A stretch of 64,000 bases of DNA from assembly GCA_041481445.1 (NCBI GenBank), contig JBGPBV010000016.1, positions 1 to 64,000 of the forward strand, read 5' to 3'. The position numbers and the translations under genes were made by a program. This DNA is from AA29 sp041481445 (GTDB taxonomy: Bacteria > Acidobacteriota > Vicinamibacteria > Fen-336). How positions within the stretch are numbered: position 1 is the first letter of the stretch; every line of letters begins with the position of its first letter. The notes under the pieces were generated by a model. That model did no database searches. It saw only the letters and a program-made list of their open reading frames with translations, and was not told the DNA's origin. Positions 57,458 through 64,000 of this stretch are shown one piece after another.

Positions 57458-58129
57458 ATGACGGCCAGACCCATCGTGTTCGTCGTCGACGCCGACGTCT
57501 CCGTGCGTGAGTCCCTGGAGCTGCTGATCGACCGCAGTGGCTGGCAGCCGAGGACGTTCGCGTCGGCGCCGGAGTTCCTGGCTCAGGCGCGTGTCCCCGC
57601 TCCGAGCTGCATGGTGCTCGACGTCGCTCTCCCGGGCCTCAGCGGCCTCCACCTGCAGAAGCTCGTCGCCGACCGGACCGACATGCCGATCATCTTCCTC
57701 ACCGGCTCCGGCGACGTGGCCATGACCGTCCAGGCCATGAAGGCGGGCGCCGTGGAGTTCCTGACCAAGCCGTTCCGTCCCGACGTGCTCGTTGGCGCCA
57801 TCCGCGAAGCGCTCGAGCGCAGCTGGCAGGCACTGGCGCGGGAGACGGCGCTGAAGTCTCTCCGTGAGTCCTACGCGTCCCTCAGCCGCCGCGAACGGGA
57901 AGTGATGGCCCTGGTCGTCGCCGGGCTCCTGAACAAGCAGGTCGGGGGCGAGCTCGGCATCAGCGAGATCACCGTCAAGGCGCACCGCGGCCAGGTGATG
58001 CGGAAGATGCAGGCCGACTCCCTCGCCGCCCTGGTGAAGATGGCGGCGAGACTCGACCTTCCCGCCGCCTGGCCGGCGGAGCCGGTTCGCCCGGTCGCGG
58101 TGACCGCCTATGGCCAGTTGTCCCTGTGA
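57458..58129 (+). CDS. FixJ-type response regulator
   Basis: 223 residues. Receiver domain: phospho-acceptor Asp in MVLDVALPGLSG, Thr in IIFLTGSGDV, Lys in FLTKPFRPDVL. The acidic pair reads VVDADVSVRE, so the second Asp is Ala, which may weaken Mg binding. LuxR-type HTH: LSRREREVMALVVAGLLNKQ, GISEITVKAHRGQVMRKM. GAGGAGG precedes the ATG. Preceded by a SpoIIE-type phosphatase gene and copy D of the shared element, so it may be part of the circuit that uses the element. Confidence 0.92.
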   Translation: MTARPIVFVVDADVSVRESLELLIDRSGWQPRTFASAPEFLAQARVPAPSCMVLDVALPGLSGLHLQKLVADRTDMPIIFLTGSGDVAMTVQAMKAGAVEFLTKPFRPDVLVGAIREALERSWQALARETALKSLRESYASLSRREREVMALVVAGLLNKQVGGELGISEITVKAHRGQVMRKMQADSLAALVKMAARLDLPAAWPAEPVRPVAVTAYGQLSL

Positions 58130-58147
58130 GATGCCCTGGAGTCTGGC

Positions 58148-59512
58148 TCAGGGGCCATGGCCAGACGCGGCGAGCGGCTCTCGACGTGCCTGGGAGACAT
58201 CGTGCGCCAGCGCCTTCAGGGCGTCCGCGTAGATCTCCGAGAACGTCGGGAAGGGCTGGATCACGTCTCTCAGCACATCGAGAGGCACACGGGCGCGGAT
58301 GGCCAGCGTGGCCTGCTGCAGCCACTCGCCGGCCTCGGCGCCCAGCGCGTAGGCGCCGGTGAGCCGGTCGCCGTCGCTGAGCAGGGTGAGGAATCCATTG
58401 TCCTCGGCGTAGGCGCGCGAATAGGTGGCCGTCCTCGCCACCGCCGACAGGCGGGCCGTCCCGCGGAAGCGCGCCTCCGGCGCCCCCACCGCCGCCGCTT
58501 GCGGCTCCGTGAAGACCACACGCGGTACCGCTTCGTAGTGGGCCTCACGCGACTCGCCGAGGATGTTCGCGGCGACGATGTCGGCCTGGTACTTGCCGAC
58601 GTGGGTCAGCAACCAGATTCCGTTGACGTCGCCGACGGCCCAGAGACGCTCACCCGCGCGCAAACGCGCGTCGACGGGGATCCCGTGTCCGTCGGCCTGG
58701 ATTCCCACGTTCTCCAGACCGAGGCCGGCGACCCGCGGGCGACGGCCCGTCGCGACGAGGAGGCGGTCGCCGCGCACCTCGCGGCCATCTCCGAGGGCCA
58801 GGACGTAGTCCTCGCCTTCGCGTCGCGCCGCCGTGACCTTCGCGCCGAGGACGAGCTCCACTCCCTCGCGACGCAGGACCGCGCCCAGCGCCTCGCCCAG
58901 CGGGGCCGGCTCCCGGGCGAGGACCCGCTCCGCACCCTCCACCACGACGACCTCACCCCCGAAACCACGGACCGCCTGCGCGATCTCGACGGCGACGGTT
59001 CCGCCGCCGAGCACGAGCAGACGGCGCGGAACCACCTTCATGCCGGTCGCCTCGCGGCTGCCCCAGACGCCGTCGAGCTCGCGCAGGCCCGGCACCGGCG
59101 GCACGACCGGCTCCGAGCCCGTCGCGACCACGATGTGCTCGGCGGTGTAGCGGACGCCGTTCACCTCGACCGCACCGGTGCCCGCGATCCGGCCGCGGCC
59201 GCGCAACAGGTCGATGCCCGCGCCCGCCAGCCAGCGGACCTGGCCCGCATCGGAGTAGTCCGAAACCATGACGTCGCGCCAGGCCAGCGCGGCCGGGACG
59301 TCCACCTCTGCCCTCGCCGCCGCCTCCCGCGCCGCCCGCGCCGCCTGGCCGGGACGCAGCAGCGTCTTGGAAGGGATGCACGCCCAGTAGGAGCATTCGC
59401 CTCCCACCAGCTCGCGCTCGACGACGGCCACGCGCAGGCCGCCCTCCGCCAAGGCGCCGGCGCAGTGCTCGCCGGCCGGCCCGCCGCCGATGACGATGAC
59501 GTCGTAGTGCAT
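58148..59512 (-). CDS. Pyridine nucleotide-disulfide oxidoreductase (mercuric-reductase/Lpd-like)
   Basis: 454 residues. FAD motif DVIVIGGGPAGEHCAGALAE, redox-active pair in GGECSYWACIPSKTLLRP, NAD(P)H motif LLVLGGGTVAVEIAQAV, GDVNGIWLLTHVGKYQA and FTEPQAAAVG. In the dimer-interface domain the usual His-Pro-Glu catalytic element reads IQPFPTFSEIY, with Phe in place of His, so it is probably not a true dihydrolipoamide dehydrogenase. No N-terminal heavy-metal domain or C-terminal vicinal Cys. Cytosolic; substrate unknown. Confidence 0.9.
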   Translation of the reverse strand: MHYDVIVIGGGPAGEHCAGALAEGGLRVAVVERELVGGECSYWACIPSKTLLRPGQAARAAREAAARAEVDVPAALAWRDVMVSDYSDAGQVRWLAGAGIDLLRGRGRIAGTGAVEVNGVRYTAEHIVVATGSEPVVPPVPGLRELDGVWGSREATGMKVVPRRLLVLGGGTVAVEIAQAVRGFGGEVVVVEGAERVLAREPAPLGEALGAVLRREGVELVLGAKVTAARREGEDYVLALGDGREVRGDRLLVATGRRPRVAGLGLENVGIQADGHGIPVDARLRAGERLWAVGDVNGIWLLTHVGKYQADIVAANILGESREAHYEAVPRVVFTEPQAAAVGAPEARFRGTARLSAVARTATYSRAYAEDNGFLTLLSDGDRLTGAYALGAEAGEWLQQATLAIRARVPLDVLRDVIQPFPTFSEIYADALKALAHDVSQARREPLAASGHGP

Positions 59513-59538
59513 GACGCCTCCTCCAGGACGCGAAGGGC

Positions 59539-60612
59539 CTAGTCGATCCGCAGGCTTTGTTCCATCGAGTAGCACTGGTCCCAGACGTAGATGTCGAAGG
59601 CGGCGAGCCTGGCCGACCACTTCGGCGTCAGCCGCTCGACGCACTGCGCCGCCACCCGGTCGATGTAGTTGTCGAAGACCGCCCACGGGTTCGACTTGTC
59701 GAGCGGATTCAAGCCCTCACCGGGCTTGGTGGTGGCCAGGGCCGTGCCCGCCGCCTGCTTCACGTCCGCATAGAATTGCGCCTGCACGTCCACGTCGGCA
59801 TGGGTACCCGTACGCGCGACATGGCCTCCCACCAGCGTGTCCCAGTCCATCTTGCGGATCTCTTCCACCTGGGCGATGGAGCGTTGTACGTCCTGAGCCA
59901 CCGCGAAACGACGCCACGGCATCCAGCCCGGGAAGACCACGTCGACGACCATCAGCACCCGCTGGGCGGGCGCGGAGATGAAGATGTTGCCCGGCTCGTG
60001 TGCATTGCCGTGGTACGAGAGCTCGAGCACCTGGCTGCCGGCGCGGAGGGTATAGCGGTCGGCGAACGTCACCGTGGGCAGGGGCCGGTTCGGATCGGCC
60101 GCACGCTTGAGCAGCCGGAGGGTTTCCTCGTGCGCGATGACGACGGGATGACCGCCGAGGGCCTTGATGCCCGCGATGTGGTCGGTGTGCGAATGGCTGT
60201 AGACGACGTGCGTGATCGGCCGGTCGGTGACCTCGGCGATGGCCTGCGGAATGTGCGCGGCGTAGCCCGGGGGCGCGTCGATCACCACGACACCGCTCTC
60301 GTACACCAGGAACATCGACTGGTACGCGCCGTCCGTGACCATGTAGAGGCCCTTGCCCAGGTCCTGGCGGCGATAACCCTTGGCGGGGTCGATGGCCGGC
60401 CCCTGGGCCGAGGCGGGCACGTCCATGTACTTGCCGATTCTCACCCCGATCGGGGCGATCGCGGGCATGCCCGGGTAGGGTTCCCCGGCTGCCCCCGGGA
60501 CCACGGCCGAGTCCGCGGAAGCGGCGTTCGTCGTCGCCGCGGGTCCGTTGAGGACGGCGAGGGCCACCGCCAAGGCCAACACGCCGGCGCCGAGCTTGAT
60601 CGTCGTCGTCAT
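59539..60612 (-). CDS. Exported metallo-beta-lactamase-fold hydrolase
   Basis: 357 residues. Signal peptide (LGAGVLALAVALAVLNGPAA). The metal motif is VVYSHSHTDHIAGIKALGG. Further ligands are likely in LSYHGNAHEPGNIFI, VMVVDVVFPGWMPW and LVGGHVARTGTHADV. The N-terminal strand YMVTDGAYQSMFLVYESGVVVIDAP is typical. GGAGG lies six bases before the ATG at 60612. Periplasmic hydrolase of unknown substrate, in the lactonase/quinoprotein-relay-like branch. May be co-transcribed with the flavoprotein gene 26 bases downstream. Confidence 0.87.
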   Translation of the reverse strand: MTTTIKLGAGVLALAVALAVLNGPAATTNAASADSAVVPGAAGEPYPGMPAIAPIGVRIGKYMDVPASAQGPAIDPAKGYRRQDLGKGLYMVTDGAYQSMFLVYESGVVVIDAPPGYAAHIPQAIAEVTDRPITHVVYSHSHTDHIAGIKALGGHPVVIAHEETLRLLKRAADPNRPLPTVTFADRYTLRAGSQVLELSYHGNAHEPGNIFISAPAQRVLMVVDVVFPGWMPWRRFAVAQDVQRSIAQVEEIRKMDWDTLVGGHVARTGTHADVDVQAQFYADVKQAAGTALATTKPGEGLNPLDKSNPWAVFDNYIDRVAAQCVERLTPKWSARLAAFDIYVWDQCYSMEQSLRID

Positions 60613-60683
60613 GTGATCCTCCATTCTGGACGCCTGCGCGATCTGACCACACGCTCGAACACCGAAACCATTGGACGAAAGTG

Positions 60684-60697
60684 TCGGTCGAAACCGA
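60684..60697. promoter_or_regulatory. Inverted repeat in a divergent promoter region
   Basis: TCGGT-CGAA-ACCGA (60684-60697) lies in the 199 bases between the divergent starts at 60612 and 60812. On the minus strand the nearby GGTATCGG and a CGTGTGG about 48 bases on look like a weaker version of the shared element A-D, one base off in spacing. A TetR- or LuxR-type operator is possible. Confidence 0.3.
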
Positions 60698-60811
60698 TAC
60701 CAAAGTCCGATGGACGAACCGCCCTCGCCGCGCGCATCCTGACCGCCAACCATGGAAGCCGCGATTGAGACGGATGCATCCCATACAAACGATCAGGAGA
60801 GAGAGGCCACG

Positions 60812-61489
60812 ATGAGCACGCAGACACGCAGTGAGCAAGCCGCCCGGGCCCCGAACGCCGCGACGGTCGAAACGAAGCTCGAGGTCGTCGTCCTTCCGGT
60901 GTCCGATGTCGATCGCGCCAAGCGCTTCTATGGGGGCCTGGGATGGAGGCTGGACGCCGATTTCACCAACGGCCCGGATTGGCGGGTCGTGCAAATGACC
61001 CCTCCCGGCTCGCAAACCTCCGTCCAAATCGGCAAGGGAATCACGACGGCCATGCCGGGCTCGGTCAAGGGAACGTTCCTCGTCGTCGAAGACATCGAGG
61101 CCGCACGCGCCGAGCTCATCGGCAAAGGCGCCGACGTGAGCGAGCCGTTCCATTTCGCCAGCATCGGGGGACCGCGCTTGCCCGGCGTCGACCCCGAACG
61201 TCGCACCTACAACACCCGGGCCACGTTCAGCGATCCGGACGGCAACACCTGGCTGCTCCAGGAGATCACGACGCGGCTTCCCGGACGCGGATTCAGCGGG
61301 CTGGACGTCGCGACGCTGACCGGGCTCCTGCGGGAGGCGGAGACGCGCCACGGCGCGTACCAGCCGACCGCTCCGAAGCACCACTGGTCGGACTGGTACG
61401 CCGCCTACATCGTCGCCCGCGAGCGCGGCCGGACTCCCGAGGACGCCGTCAAGGACGCGGGGCTCCACTTGGAGGGCGCGCGGCGTTGA
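60812..61489 (+). CDS. VOC-family protein
   Basis: 225 residues. A VOC module covers about 25-155: KLEVVVLPVSDVDRAKRFYG, LGWRLDADF, GTFLVVEDIEAARAELIGKG and TFSDPDGNTWLLQEI. The C-terminal 60 residues are helical (LLREAETRHGAYQPTAPKHH, WYAAYIVARERGRTPEDAV), an extension common in glyoxalase-like proteins with a DinB-like or stand-alone tail. AGGAGAGAGAGG precedes the ATG at 60812. The stop overlaps the TTG of the peroxiredoxin-like gene (TTGA). Confidence 0.88.
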   Translation: MSTQTRSEQAARAPNAATVETKLEVVVLPVSDVDRAKRFYGGLGWRLDADFTNGPDWRVVQMTPPGSQTSVQIGKGITTAMPGSVKGTFLVVEDIEAARAELIGKGADVSEPFHFASIGGPRLPGVDPERRTYNTRATFSDPDGNTWLLQEITTRLPGRGFSGLDVATLTGLLREAETRHGAYQPTAPKHHWSDWYAAYIVARERGRTPEDAVKDAGLHLEGARR

Positions 61490-62082
61490 GAGCAGACATC
61501 GTTCCCGGGACCGTTTTCCCCGACTACGAGCTGTCCGACCACCGCGCGACGCACCGAAAGCTCTCGGAGCTGCAGAGGGACGATCCGCTGGTGCTGGTGC
61601 TCTCCCGCGGAGGGTTCTGTCCGAAGGATAGACGCCAGCACGAAGGGCTCCTGCAGCTCCACCGCGAGATGCGCGTCGGCTACTGCCGCCTGGTGACGGT
61701 CTCGACGGACAACCTCATCGAGACGAACGATTTCCGCGACGGCGTCGGCGCCCACTGGCCGTTCCTCTCGGACCCTGGGCGGATGGTCCAGAAGGATCTC
61801 GACATCGCGGAGTACACCGACCCGGATCACAACCCGATGATCCCGCACACGCTGGTGCTCGAGCCCGCCCTGCGCGTCCACAAGATCTACAACGGCTACT
61901 GGTTCTTCGGACGGCCGACGGTGGAGGAGCTGCGCCTCGACCTGCGCGCCGTGCTGCGGCCCTGCCGTCCCGATTGGGACATCAGCAGCGCGGAGCAGCG
62001 AACAGCCTGGGAGAAGGGCGAGAAAGCGCGTTTCTTTCCGTACGGGAAGACGCGGGTGCAAGTGCTGGCCGAGCGGGACTGA
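61486..62082 (+). CDS. Peroxiredoxin-like (AhpC/TSA, redoxin) protein
   Basis: 198 residues. Thioredoxin fold: PGTVFPDYELSDHRATHRKL, then VLVLSRGGFCPKDRRQHEGL with the single peroxidatic-type Cys, VTVSTDNLIETNDFRDGVG and PFLSDPGRMVQKDLDIAEYT. No resolving Cys at the usual place (CRLV and LRPCRPDWD contain other Cys). Start is TTG 61486, coupled to the VOC gene. Likely cytosolic thiol peroxidase or reductase working with the VOC protein. Confidence 0.85.
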   Translation: MRADIVPGTVFPDYELSDHRATHRKLSELQRDDPLVLVLSRGGFCPKDRRQHEGLLQLHREMRVGYCRLVTVSTDNLIETNDFRDGVGAHWPFLSDPGRMVQKDLDIAEYTDPDHNPMIPHTLVLEPALRVHKIYNGYWFFGRPTVEELRLDLRAVLRPCRPDWDISSAEQRTAWEKGEKARFFPYGKTRVQVLAERD

Positions 62083-62109
62083 TGCGCGAACCGGAGCTGC
62101 TCGAGCCGA

Positions 62110-62283
62110 CGTTCATGGCGAACGGCTTGGAGGTCAGGCCGCGGATCTCGGCGATCACGTCGCGGATCGCCTCCGCGCCGGGCCGTGCGCGCCGAAGGAC
62201 CCGAGACCGCCGAAGTTCGAGACCGCCGCCGTCAGTCTCTGCGATGACCGCCCGCCGAGCGGACCCTGGATCACGGGATAGAG
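62110..62283 (-). pseudogene. Frameshifted N-terminal remnant of a nitronate monooxygenase
   Basis: Leftward, one frame reads YPVIQGPLGG, then LTAAVSNFGGLGSFGAHG (62280 to about 62181). A second frame continues with AEAIRDVIAEIRGLTSKPFA (about 62178-62113). Together they are the start of a 2-nitropropane dioxygenase/nitronate monooxygenase, broken by a frameshift after GAHG. The rest of the gene (about 250 residues) is absent. Confidence 0.65.
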
Positions 62284-62292
62284 ACGCCGGTG

Positions 62293-62498
62293 TCCAGCCC
62301 GATGCGCGCATGGGCGATGCCTTGCACGTCGTCGAGAGCCGGCAGCAGGCCGACGGTCGATGGCTCCTCGATCGCTCGCACAATGAGGCGCTCGCCTTCC
62401 CGTTCGGCGAGTCGGTGGGCGCGCCCAGTCGGTGGAACACGCTCCGGGCGCTGCGTGTGCTCCGTTGGTACGAGCGAGCACCGGCTAGCCGAACGTGA
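62293..62498 (+). pseudogene. C-terminal remnant of a terpene-cyclase/prenyltransferase-like protein
   Basis: Rightward, ARMGDALHVVESRQQADGRW and GESVGAPSRWNTLRALRVLR, then WYERAP, are the typical last helices of a conserved hypothetical family with squalene-cyclase-like (alpha/alpha toroid) repeats. The large N-terminal part is missing. It abuts the nitronate monooxygenase remnant head to head and overlaps the 3' end of the thioredoxin-fold gene. Confidence 0.55.
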
Positions 62499-63546
62499 AC
62501 ACGACCGCCCGGACGCCCGGATCGAGGAACTCGATCTCGAACCTGCGATCGTCGACGCGCGTGCCCTGTCGAATGAGCTGGTAGAGACGAGGCTCGCGGA
62601 CCTCGCCGCTGCCGTCGGGGGCCGAATCGGATCCGTGCGCGTCGCCGGGCGCGGCGCCGTCCAGCCTCACCTTGAAACGAACGGGGCGTCCGTCCTTCCC
62701 CGGAGCCAGCACGAGGTGCAGGTCGCGGCTGTGGAACCGGAAGACGATCCGGCCGCCCGCGGTCTCGAGCAAGGCGCTCTCGGGGCCGACGTTCCACGAT
62801 CCGACGAGTCCCCAGTCGTTCCGCGCGAGCCGGTCCGGTACGCGGTACGTGTTGGGGACGCCGCTGGCCAGCCGCCCGGGTGATGCGAATCGCTCAGCCT
62901 GGCGGGAGCCGATATACGTCTCGGGCGACTGCACCGCCGCGCTGGGCGCGGCTTCGACGCCGTCACCGGCGACACGGACCGTGCTCTCGTCCAGGCCGAC
63001 CGCTCCGCTCTCCTTCAAGAGCTCCTGCAGGACGCGCTCGGCCTCGACGTATTGGCCCTCGCCGAAGTAGTGATGGCGAATGCGGCCCTTGGCATCGATG
63101 AAGTACAGCGCCGGCCAGTACGCGTTGTGAAAGGCCTCCCAGATCCTGTAATCGCTGTCGATGGCGACGGGGTAGGTGACCTTCAGGCCGCGCACGGCCT
63201 CCTGCACGTTGGCGCGCTCCTTCTCGAACGAGAATTCGGGCGTGTGCACGCCGATCACGACGAGCCCTGCATCCTTGTACTTGTCTGCCCAGGCCTTAAC
63301 GTAGGGTAGAGGCCGCAGCGAGTTTATGCAGGTGTACGTCCAGAAGTCGACCAGCACGACCTTTCCGCGCAGCGACTCGCTGCTGAGCGGAGCGGAGTTG
63401 AGCCAGCAGAGCGCGCCGCCGAGGTCAGGCAGGCGGCCCTCGTCGGCCAGGGCGGGACGAGCGCTGGTCCCCAGCGCGCCCAGGGCGGCCACCGTCGCCG
63501 CCCCGATCGCGGGCAGCGCGGCCAGTCCGATGATCACGTTTCTCAT
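62485..63546 (-). CDS. Exported thioredoxin-fold (TlpA/DipZ-like redoxin) protein
   Basis: 353 residues. N-terminal signal (VIIGLAALPAIGAATVAAL). The thioredoxin fold at about 45-185 has VVLVDFWTYTCINSLRPLPY, with one active Cys and Ser three places on (CINS), then VVIGVHTPEFSFEKERANV. The C-terminal half is a beta domain (YRVPDRLARNDWGLVGSWNV, RIVFRFHSRDLHLVLAPG) shared with DipZ-type proteins. With a single active-site thiol it may act as isomerase, peroxidase or thiol-binding protein rather than disulfide reductase. GAGGAG lies about six bases before the ATG at 63546. Confidence 0.87.
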   Translation of the reverse strand: MRNVIIGLAALPAIGAATVAALGALGTSARPALADEGRLPDLGGALCWLNSAPLSSESLRGKVVLVDFWTYTCINSLRPLPYVKAWADKYKDAGLVVIGVHTPEFSFEKERANVQEAVRGLKVTYPVAIDSDYRIWEAFHNAYWPALYFIDAKGRIRHHYFGEGQYVEAERVLQELLKESGAVGLDESTVRVAGDGVEAAPSAAVQSPETYIGSRQAERFASPGRLASGVPNTYRVPDRLARNDWGLVGSWNVGPESALLETAGGRIVFRFHSRDLHLVLAPGKDGRPVRFKVRLDGAAPGDAHGSDSAPDGSGEVREPRLYQLIRQGTRVDDRRFEIEFLDPGVRAVVFTFG

Positions 63547-63567
63547 GATGCTCCTCATTCGTGGCTC

Positions 63568-64000
63568 TCAAATGCCGTCGACGTCGATGACCGCCCGGGC
63601 GAACGCTTCGGGCGCCTCCTGGGGAACGTTGTGCCCAATGCCGTCGAGGATCCGGTGCGCGTGCTTGCCGGCGAACTGCCGGGCATAGGGCGCGCCATCC
63701 GCGGCGGCGCCGTCGAAATCACTGCCAATGGTGATGGCCGGCACCGTGATGGCGGGACGCCGGAACAGCTTCTGCTCCAGGTCCTCGTATCGGGATTCAC
63801 CCTTGGCCAGGCTCAGCCGCCAGCGGTAGTTGTGGATCACGATCGCGACGTGATCGGGGTTGTCGAAGGAAGCCGCCGTGCGGTCGTACGTCGCGTCGTC
63901 GAAGTCCCACTTGGGCGAGGCGATCTTCCAGATGAGCTTGTTGAACTCGTACCAGTTCCGGCGGTAGCCGAGCTGGCCACGCTCCGTCGCGAAGTAGTAC
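63568..64000 (-). CDS. Alpha/beta hydrolase, C-terminal part (start outside the window)
   Basis: 144 residues visible, open to the window edge. YRRNWYEFNKLIWKIASPKW, then AITVPAITIGSDFDGAA (acid residue) and HRILDGIGHNVPQEAPEAFA (catalytic His), gives the cap and C-terminal third of an epoxide-hydrolase/haloalkane-dehalogenase-like enzyme. The nucleophile lies beyond the window. It precedes the thioredoxin-fold gene by 21 bases on the same strand, so the two are probably one operon. Confidence 0.8.
   Translation of the reverse strand, partial: YYFATERGQLGYRRNWYEFNKLIWKIASPKWDFDDATYDRTAASFDNPDHVAIVIHNYRWRLSLAKGESRYEDLEQKLFRRPAITVPAITIGSDFDGAAADGAPYARQFAGKHAHRILDGIGHNVPQEAPEAFARAVIDVDGI

Overview
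The window is 64 kb of very GC-rich DNA (G/C dominates third codon positions nearly everywhere) from a free-living Gram-negative bacterium. Support for this comes from lipoprotein and Tat signals, an RND-type membrane fusion protein, GspA/GspB-type proteins, a class A penicillin-binding protein, PilZ domains and a sigma-54-type activator. The mix (propeller histidine kinases, PilZ proteins, Npt-like transporters with HEAT repeats, giant Ser/Thr kinase-ATPases) would fit Rokubacteria/Methylomirabilota-like lineages, deltaproteobacteria or acidobacteria. Nothing here, such as rRNA, settles it. I saw no tRNA, rRNA, CRISPR array, insertion sequence or prophage.

Layout. 1-8.6 kb: tail of a YggX-like gene coupled to an ABC-F ATPase; a leftward operon (cNMP-binding protein, PilZ-like protein, SDR) with 4-base overlaps; a rightward operon (pseudo-receiver/PilZ protein, GspA-like ATPase, GspB-like protein, RlmN-like radical SAM enzyme). 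8.9-16.3 kb: a Tat-exported carbonic anhydrase with foreign-looking base use, a VOC protein, PBP1, a D-threonine-aldolase-like enzyme, a MarR-YceI pair and a secreted protein whose ribosome binding site sits in a hairpin. 16.3-30 kb: an inositol-monophosphatase/ADP-ribosylglycohydrolase fusion, zinc-ribbon and small proteins, an FHA enhancer-binding protein with a changed GAFTGA loop, a HEAT-repeat transporter and a 1,294-residue kinase-ATPase. 30-35.6 kb: secreted SMP-30 and Gfo/Idh/MocA proteins, a glycosyltransferase and an SGNH hydrolase.

36-58 kb is the most unusual part. It reads as a redox, carbon-storage and signalling island. A leftward operon runs from a membrane protein and DUF2630 protein through a truncated RND adaptor into zwf, glgP and pgm, so glycogen could be turned into glucose-6-phosphate and NADPH. 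A second leftward operon holds an Asp-nucleophile hydrolase, a cNMP-binding thioredoxin-reductase-like flavoprotein, a histidine kinase that has lost both its phospho-acceptor His and its ATPase domain, and a NarL-type regulator. A third two-component set comprises a GH16-like lipoprotein, an intact propeller kinase, a SpoIIE-type phosphatase and a FixJ-type regulator. Four transcription units here (upstream of 37266, 42728, 50128 and 57458) share one upstream element: CGTGATG and an A-rich tract at fixed spacing, plus GGTAT-type boxes at fixed distance. This is the best candidate for an undescribed regulatory system in the window.

Gene remnants are frequent: N-terminal SDR, C-terminal TerC, N-terminal membrane fusion protein, C-terminal membrane protein, frameshifted nitronate monooxygenase, and C-terminal hydrolase, epimerase and cyclase-like pieces. 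Several are still translationally coupled to intact neighbours, so the island seems to have been shaped by repeated deletions; misassembly of a metagenomic contig is the alternative to exclude. 58-64 kb: a mercuric-reductase-like flavoprotein, an exported metallo-beta-lactamase-fold hydrolase, a VOC/peroxiredoxin pair, a thioredoxin-fold protein and a partial hydrolase.
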